Assembly (NCBI RefSeq): GCF_011386835.1
Contig: NC_088795.1
Span: 17,837,441-17,901,440 of the forward strand
DNA length: 64,000 nt
Source: Chrysemys picta bellii
Taxonomy: Eukaryota > Chordata > Testudines > Emydidae
Reading direction: 5' to 3'
Part shown: positions 57,699 to 64,000 of the stretch, one piece after another
How positions within the stretch are numbered: the first letter of the stretch is position 1
How the letters are laid out: each line of letters opens with the position of its first letter
Translations under genes and position numbers: made by a program
Notes under the pieces: generated by a model
What the model was told of the DNA's origin: nothing
Database searches by the model: none
What the model saw: only the letters and a program-made list of their open reading frames with translations

Positions 57699-59387
57699 GG
57701 GCTGGCCCTCGGGGTAAGAGAGTACTTTAGACCCCATGTCTATTGACTCCTTGGGCTCTCTGCTGTGCCTGCCAGTCAGGATGCCAATTAGTGCTGGTTG
57801 TGTCAGTGGGTCTCAAGGCTGAAGGTCACTCTACCACTAAGATCTGATTGAGCCTCAGACAAAATTATAGGAGCTCCTTCCCTGGTTTCTAATGGCAATG
57901 TGCATAAATTAGCATCTCATTTATCCAGAGTCACTTGTAATGGCTTGGAGTGATTAATCTAACATTTGGCTTCGCCACAAGGGATGCGTTAATGCTGGCT
58001 TCCTGCTACAGCATCACGCCAGTTTTTATACCAGCATTTTTAACACAACAGGACTATCCAGGCATCAGAGCCTCGGCACCAGCCAGTGCTTGGTCTGCAG
58101 TCCAGTGTCTTTTCTCTTATGTGCACCCCACACCATCCAACTGCTTAGACAGTGTTAACTGAGTCCCCCATCTCCTTTACCAAGCCCTCGCTGGCATTTC
58201 ATAATTCATTTAGCTGCCCACTGATTTGCAAAAGCCCCTTTAGTACAGGCACATTTTAATATAATAGGTTTCTTAACTCCAAAATCTGAGCAAAGGAAGA
58301 GACTGGCTTTTTTCCTCTTGTCATAGCATGTGGCAGAATTACTGGGCCATAAGTGGAAACATTCGTTTGGTATGGGGCAACAGCCCACTCCCCCAACACA
58401 CGCACATAACGCCCTTTACACAGCAAAGGTGGTGTGGTCCCACCGCACGGGGAGAGCAGGACTGATGTGGCAACTGCCTCCCCCAATGGTCAGCCTAAGG
58501 AAGAAGTGGAGCATGGTAGAGCTGAGCTCCACTATGCCTGATCCTCTCCTGGAGCTTATGCTAGCAGCAGAAGTCAGAGTAACAGGAGTCCTACTTTAAC
58601 TTCCACCAGGGCCAGGCAGCCGCGGTTTAGAGAGGTGGCACTGGCCCCCTGCAGTCCCTGTCGAATCTTGGCACTGAGAACTCCATATCACCGGGGCGGA
58701 CATTGCAGTTTGCTAAAGGAATCAATTTTTGAATAAACATTCCAGTTATTCAACTCTCCCTGCATTCCTTGGAAGTGCAAAGGAAAGCAAAGGCCTAGTA
58801 CAGACTCTGCAGACTCCGGCTTGGCATGTTTGTGAATAGCCTATAGCGTCAGAACAGAACAAGAAAAAAAGCTCACACCACACACAAAATACTGATCTGT
58901 TTGCTGGACGTTCCGCCCTGACATATAGCCAATGAGCCCTATACCAGAAATCTATACAGTTGTGCTTCTCTGTGACAGAACAACATTTGGGCCTCAGGAC
59001 AGAGAATTCCTGCGACAAATGGGACACCTTGGCACTGCATCACCACACCCCTTAGTGGTAGTTTTCCTATCACTTACTGACTTTCTTTAAGACACCTGGT
59101 ATTTGATAATACTGACAAAACTTTGGTTCTCCCTTTAGACACCCCTTTTTCACAACACGATAGGCAGAGGATGAAGTTTAAGATGAGACAGTTTTTTTGT
59201 CCAGTCATCACCAGCACTTGACCTACGCTGTATACATGCAATGATGACGATAAATCCTTAACAGTCCTGCTGCTGAAGGAAACAAACTGTCTGGAGATAC
59301 TGGCCAGGAAAGGGAGTCAGGAGTAGCAGTAGCAGGCAGTGTGGACATTTACCCACAGCACTCTGAAATCCTACACTCAGTCTGGAC
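57699..59387. other. Unique sequence
   Basis: No gene recognised. Small open frames on both strands (up to 93 codons at 58746-59027) lack motifs. The last eight bases are the target duplication of the next element. Confidence 0.4.
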
Positions 59388-59543
59388 CAGGGCCGCCCAG
59401 AGGATTCAGGGTGCCTGGGGCAAAGCAATTTTGGGGGCCCCTTCCATAAAAACAAGTTGCAATACTATAGAATACTATATTCTTGTGGGGGCCCCTGCGG
59501 GGCCCGGGGCAAATTGCCCCACTTGCCCCCCCGGGCGGCCCTG
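59388..59543. mobile_element. hAT-type MITE, CAGGGCCGCCC ends, perfect target duplication
   Basis: The left end CAGGGCCGCCCAGAGG and the right end (inverse CAGGGCCGCCCGGGGG) match. The flanks GTCTGGAC at 59380-59387 and 59544-59551 are identical. 156 bp, with a high G/C middle and 'gggggcccc' repeats. The ends are close to those of the 37413 and 47945 elements. Confidence 0.95.
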
Positions 59544-59671
59544 GTCTGGACCTATAACATCACATACTAATCAGTCCTGGGCCTCTCTTAAGGCACAGAT
59601 GGTCACTTATGCCAAAATGTGTCATAGTTTTGTGATAGCAACTTACATCTACGTGTGACTGCAAACCCCAT

Positions 59672-59762
59672 CTTCACTTCTGACCTAAATCAGGAGCTGA
59701 ACCCTGCTTCCATGGACAAAGGGGTGGTGTATTAAACCACTGTACCACCCAATGCCTCTGCT
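59672..59762 (-). mobile_element. tRNA-like SINE head fragment (MIR-type)
   Basis: The inverse strand reads 'gaggcattgggtggtacagt', 'ggtttaatacaccac' and 'gcagggttcagctcctgatt', with recognisable A-box and B-box-like segments (GGTACAGTGG; GGTTCAGCTCC). The core is missing. Confidence 0.6.
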
Positions 59763-60373
59763 TAAGCTCCTTGACATATGGTGACTGAAAGTGAGTTTTT
59801 GCCATACATGGATGCCTTAGATATGGAAACGCCACTGGCTGCTCCAGATGAAACTGTGATCAAGTGGCCCAGATCCTGGCCACTGCTACAATTCCTTTTG
59901 TCAGTGCAAAGGGACAGAACCTGGCTTAAAGAGACAGATACAGCAGAAAGCCAGCACTGCTCCCAAATGGAGTATAATGGGTGTGCTGGGGATGGAAGGG
60001 GTCATGGCCAGAGTGCTCTATGGTCCTGAGCAGGCAGAATGGTCCCTAGGGGATGACTGCAGCTGGGGCAAGTTTCAGCAGCCCCCAGGCTACTTCTGGC
60101 AGTGGTGGGGATGGAAAGGTGGTGGAAAGCCGATAATGACCCCCCCACACTTCTAGGCCTGCCAAGCATAGCTCAGGAGCACCTGAGGATTTCACCCTTT
60201 TGAACAGAGTACTTCTGTAGTGTGATATTGCCATTCTGATGCCCATGCTTTCAAAATATTGGTGAGTCTCTTTCTCCTGCCTTATCAACAGGAAAACTTT
60301 AGATAGATCCTCTATCTTCCCAGCCCCTGCCTCCATTTCTAGGCTGATAACAAGAGCTGAGACTCTCCTACTA
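59763..60373. other. Unique sequence
   Basis: Two open frames (59778-60029 plus, 60046-60336 minus) have no recognisable features. Confidence 0.4.
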
Positions 60374-60675
60374 CAGTTGGGTGAAATTTTTCAACCAAAA
60401 CCTTTTTCAGCAAAAACCAGTAGATTTAGTGCTACCAAAACATCTTGTGAATTCATGTGGACTTTGCCTAATCGTTTTGGTCATAAACAAAAAACAAACA
60501 ACAAAATTCCAGAAAAATCAAAAAATGTTTCATTTCAACATTTTCAAAACAAAACATTTTGATTTTCAATTCAAAACACCTTTTTGTTTGGAAATTTCCT
60601 TTCATTTTATTTAAAATGCTTAAATGCAAAAGGAAACATTTCATTCCAGGTCAAATGAAATGTATTGTCAACCCA
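60374..60675. repeat. AT-rich dispersed repeat
   Basis: 'ttgggtgaaatttttcaacc', 'aaaatgtttcatttcaacat', 'cattttgattttcaattcaa' and 'caggtcaaatgaaatgt' are the fullest version of the AT-rich family seen at 4835, 14140 and 54377. Confidence 0.6.
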
Positions 60676-61365
60676 ACTCATTTGTTGTAAATATATTTTT
60701 TGGAATTGCCAGAGAATCAAAAAAAGCCCACCACCTTTCACTGCCCACCCTTGTCCTTGACGAGTGATGCTGGAGACAGCAGCAGAACAGACAGTATGCG
60801 AGTAGTAGATCAGCAACCGGCCATGCTGCGGCAGCACTAGGTAATGGTCAATCCCCTTGCCTCCTCCCTTAGGGATCCTGCTTGGGAGACTGGGAAAGGA
60901 AGAGGAGTGTGAACATCTACTGTGCTTAGGCACAAACATGGGCGAGGGAGGGCGGCTGACAAGCCAGACGTCTGCTTCAGAAAAGCCAAAGTGAGAGGAG
61001 AGAGGCAGGAGACTGGCAGGTGGGGAGCCTTTCCCCAAACTGGCCGTGGATCACTGCCAAGAGCTGTCTCCTTCCCCTGGTAGTGGCAGCTGCAGCAGGC
61101 AACCGCGGCAGGCAGCCCTCACCCACTCCCCTCCCTTCTTCACACGTCTCTCGTGAAAAGAGGGGAGCAGGTGAGAGCTTCATGCTGCTGCCACGTCTGC
61201 CAGGGAAAGTCGCCAGCTTCTGACAGCCATTCACGACCAACTCAGGAGAAGGGGCTTCCTCCAACGCACAGCTTTCTCGATCTGCTGCTCTGCCTAGCTA
61301 CCTGAGCTGGACTCTTGGCGGGGTAGGTTTAAATACCTGACACACAATGGTGAGTAAATCACCGT
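60676..61365. other. Unique sequence
   Basis: A 143-codon minus-strand frame (60607-61038) and a 95-codon frame (60977-61264) overlap here and have no recognisable domain. Confidence 0.4.
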
Positions 61366-61480
61366 CATTCCCCATATTTTCACATGGAGAACCTGAGCCA
61401 CTGAGGTGTTAAGTGACGTTCCCAAGGTCACACCGCAAGTCGGTGGCGGGAAAAGGAGATGGATTCTATTCCTAGTGAGG
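61366..61480 (-). mobile_element. MIR-type SINE
   Basis: 'ttcacatggagaacctgagc', 'ttaagtgacgttcccaaggt', 'cacaccgcaagtcggtggcg' and 'attctattcctagtgaggac' are the inverse MIR order. Confidence 0.8.
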
Positions 61481-61832
61481 ACAGACTCCTAGCAGGACTT
61501 CTGGCTGGAATGCTCCTTCCAGCTCTGCTTTGGCCTACCACTACTCATAAGCATGCAACTCCCAGCATGCAACTAGAGAGCAAAGGCAGAGCTTGGGGAA
61601 AATACAAAGCCAGTCTGAGGTACAAGTCATTTAAACGTTTACGAAAAAGAATGCAAGCTCCCTGCTCCCATATTTTGAATGTACAATGGGGATACAAATG
61701 GGGACACAGACCCTTTAATGCATTGAGTTTAGTTGTACAGGTTTGGTGATATATTCAAGTATCTTCAGTTATGACAACTGTATTTGTTCACATTTGTTAC
61801 ATTTTCCTTTCCTTGATTCAAAAGAAACTCTA
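61481..61832. other. Unique sequence
   Basis: A 96-codon plus-strand frame at 61459-61749 has no motif. 'tcccagcatgcaact' is a small tandem pair ('agcatgcaactcccagcatgcaact', 61551-61575). Confidence 0.45.
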
Positions 61833-61921
61833 GGCCAAATTTAGCCTTATAGTGTCAGCGGGTATAAATCCGCTGAAGTTAATGGAGTTTCACCCATTGA
61901 CACCACATCTGAATTTGGGCC
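61833..61921. mobile_element. Palindromic MITE
   Basis: 'ggccaaatttagcc' at the left is approximately inverse to 'tgaatttgggcc' at the right, with the core 'gaagttaatggagtttcacc'. 89 bp. Confidence 0.6.
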
Positions 61922-63094
61922 TGAATATCAAATTTGAATACCAATTTTGCTCCTATTGACTTCTCCAAGAGGAGGAGCAGGCCTTTAATGACTGTGATTT
62001 GATTTTTATTCCCCATAGATGTGTCTCTTAACTCAAAACTGGTATTTTGGGATTCCCCAAGCAAACCAAACAAATAATCAGTTTCCCATCCTCTCCCTGC
62101 ATCTCCACCCCACCCACTTCTTCCACACAACCCTTTCCCCCCTCTTAACATCCAGCTTCCCCCTTCCCAGTCTGAATTCAGAGTCTCTGGTTCGATCAGC
62201 GTTTCTATTCCAAGGTTGCTTTGGGAGGTATGTATTAATGCTGCCTCTATTTGTCAGGGTCCCGCTGTAATGCGCCAAGCTACAGTTTGTCCAAATTGAC
62301 AAATAAAATAGCTCAAGCAAAAACCTCAGATTCGATAGTAGGCAGTTTCCAAGTCTGCAGGCAATTTATTTTCTGCACAGATGTCATGAGCAAGTTTGAC
62401 TGCACTGTATATTATTTCCCTCCTCACCCTCCATAGATCCAAGGCAGTGGAGTATTTCTTTTCTAATCATTGTTGAAAAAACAAAGTTTACTGTCTGGAG
62501 TTTTGCCTTTCACATCTTTCTCTCTCTCCCTCCAAGAGTCTCTTGGGTTAAGTTGTCAAAATTGCTCAGGGACAGATTTACAGAAAAGCAGACGGTTTCT
62601 GCTGTCAGTAAATTAACTCTGATCAACCTGGGTCCAGACGTGGGGCCCATGGAAAGTGTTCACTGTGCCCCTAAATTAATGGGAATTGGGTATCTATAGC
62701 CTAAGGCAGCTTTAAAAGTCCTAAATTGCTTTCATGTAAAGGTGCCTTGTATGCAAAGGGTCTGTCACCATGCACAGCAAGCCAGGCTTTGGAACAGATG
62801 CATGGTTCAAAAATTATTTTGAATGAGCCAAAATGTACCTTCCCATGGAGATACCAAGACTTGGTAGAGCCAAGAATTTCTGATGATGACCTCACGGAGT
62901 CTCCTTCAAAGTGTCCCTTTGGAGGGGAGAAGTCAGGAGATAGCCTCAGGATTTCTCCCACCCCTCAAATCCACACAAAAGAGAACCTCCTCCCCACTTC
63001 CTCGCAGGGCTGACCCCTCTACGCTACACCTCTGCCCCCCACCCCTCCTCCTGCTACTGGGGAGAATGGGAGGAGGGATAGCAGTGCACAGCTC
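61922..63094. other. Unique sequence
   Basis: Short open frames only. No gene or clear repeat recognised. Confidence 0.4.
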
Positions 63095-63182
63095 TAGAGC
63101 CCTGCCTCTATATAAAATTTATATCCACGGATGCAGATACCCACGGATATAAAGCAGATATTTGCAGAGCTGCAGGGCTCTA
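63095..63182. mobile_element. Short DNA element with 'tagagccctgc' ends
   Basis: TAGAGCCCTGC (63095-63105) is exactly inverse to GCAGGGCTCTA (63172-63182). The middle contains an inner palindrome ('atatccacggatgcagata', 'cccacggatat'). The flanks do not show a matching duplication. Confidence 0.65.
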
Positions 63183-64000
63183 TCAGGAACCTGCTCACAG
63201 GAACCAGTGCCCAGCCCGGGCAGCTCCTCTGGCATGGCTGTACTGCCCCCAGCCCTACCCACTGGGGTAACCATACCTGGTCACACTAAGGTGTGCAAGT
63301 GGCTCGCACGCTCCTGGACAGGAGTCCCTTCCTCACAGCAGACTGCGTCTCCTGTCTGGGGAGCAGGCAGCCCCGCCAAACAGCTGATTGGGCAGCCTGC
63401 CGAACAGCTGTGACTGGTGGGTGCTGAGCTCCCCCTATTTTTTTTTCCTGTTGGTGCTTGAGCCCGAGTACCCACGGAGTCAGCGCCTATGGCTGCTAGG
63501 GGAAGCGGTACATCTAGCCTCCCTGAAAGCAGCACTTAACAGGAACGCTTGCAGTTCAGGGAAAGGGCTACTTGAGAATGGGAGGATGAGGTCAGGAACC
63601 GGAGAAGAATGTGTTTGATTGGAACTCAGGGAGACAGCAGTGAGAGAGGAGAGAACAGAGAAGAGAAAAAGACAAGAAATCTTAAAAGGCTCAGAAAAGT
63701 TTCAAATAAGCACCCAAACTTTTCAATGCTAATCCCCAAGCGAACCTAACCTCGGAACCCTTCTTGCTGAAGAAACATCCGGCACAGCAACATTGCTGAT
63801 GCAGCTAGGGAAAAATTCTGTCTAGTTCCTAATGCTGTCAGACTATTTCAAAGCAAGGGATAAATTAATGATGGAGTTTCACAGCTACAAAAACCAAGGG
63901 GGAAATCAAGATATACCACATGGGAGCAGGTTCAATTTTCAGCTGGTGTAAAATTCAAACCAAAGCCTAGGAGACATCATGTAATAACTTAAATATAAAA
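63183..64000. other. Mostly unique; partial GC-rich element near 63410-63500
   Basis: 'ggtgggtgctgagctccccc' and 'gtcagcgcctatggctgct' resemble the two ends of a dispersed reptile element. Otherwise nothing is recognised to the end of the window. Confidence 0.4.

Noticed and set aside
1..64000. CRISPR arrays, bacterial operons, rRNA genes, telomeric repeats, endogenous retrovirus genes
   Set aside because: No regularly spaced identical repeats with unique spacers, no long bacterial-type genes, no TTAGGG arrays and no gag/pol/env-like frames or long terminal repeats were seen.

Overview
This window looks like nuclear DNA of a reptile, most probably a cryptodiran turtle. The strongest clue is a tRNA-headed SINE with a CR1-like tail (46708-46883, minus strand), which matches the tortoise Pol III/SINE (Cry) type. 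CR1 LINE pieces, MIR/CORE-type SINEs, a Penelope-like element and many short palindromic DNA transposons fit the same picture. Base composition is AT-rich and intron-like. No prokaryotic gene organisation, CRISPR array, rRNA gene or functional tRNA gene is visible. The species call rests on recognising repeat families, not on any database comparison.

No protein-coding gene can be called with confidence. All open reading frames are short (at most about 200 codons). The longest ones sit in low-complexity C/T-rich blocks or inside transposons, where stop codons are rare for compositional reasons. The window is therefore intergenic DNA or part of a very long intron. Three short exon-like segments with good splice signals are recorded as weak candidates: 25902-25923 (+), 28609-28656 (-) and 30112-30190 (-).

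Layout: 1-11 kb is mostly unique AT-rich sequence with an old LINE reverse-transcriptase remnant (498-735), several small palindromic elements and old SINEs. 12.3-13 kb holds a GC-rich hAT-type element. 13-22 kb is unique sequence with an AT-rich repeat, two SINEs and a hairpin-rich MITE at 15.8 kb. 22.7-24.6 kb holds another hAT element, a GC-rich minisatellite and a CR1 3' end. 24.6-31.5 kb is mostly unique and contains the exon candidates. 31.5-41.5 kb is the densest repeat zone, with hAT elements, a CR1 inside a SINE, a CR1 reverse-transcriptase fragment interrupted by a hAT element, and a C/T-rich minisatellite. 41.5-46.7 kb is largely unique. 46.7-51.3 kb contains the Cry-type SINE, a MIR-type SINE, a nested hAT pair, a large palindromic MITE, a perfect 32-bp tandem duplication and a Penelope-like GIY-YIG fragment. 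51-64 kb is unique sequence sprinkled with small hAT and MITE copies.

The best-supported structures are nine non-autonomous hAT-type elements with matching terminal inverted repeats. Five have perfect 8-bp target duplications, three have imperfect 8-bp flank matches, and one has a weaker shifted match. Two clear nested insertions (and a third probable one) give a relative order of events. No undescribed functional system was found; the interest here is in transposon history and in a few unverified exon or enhancer candidates.
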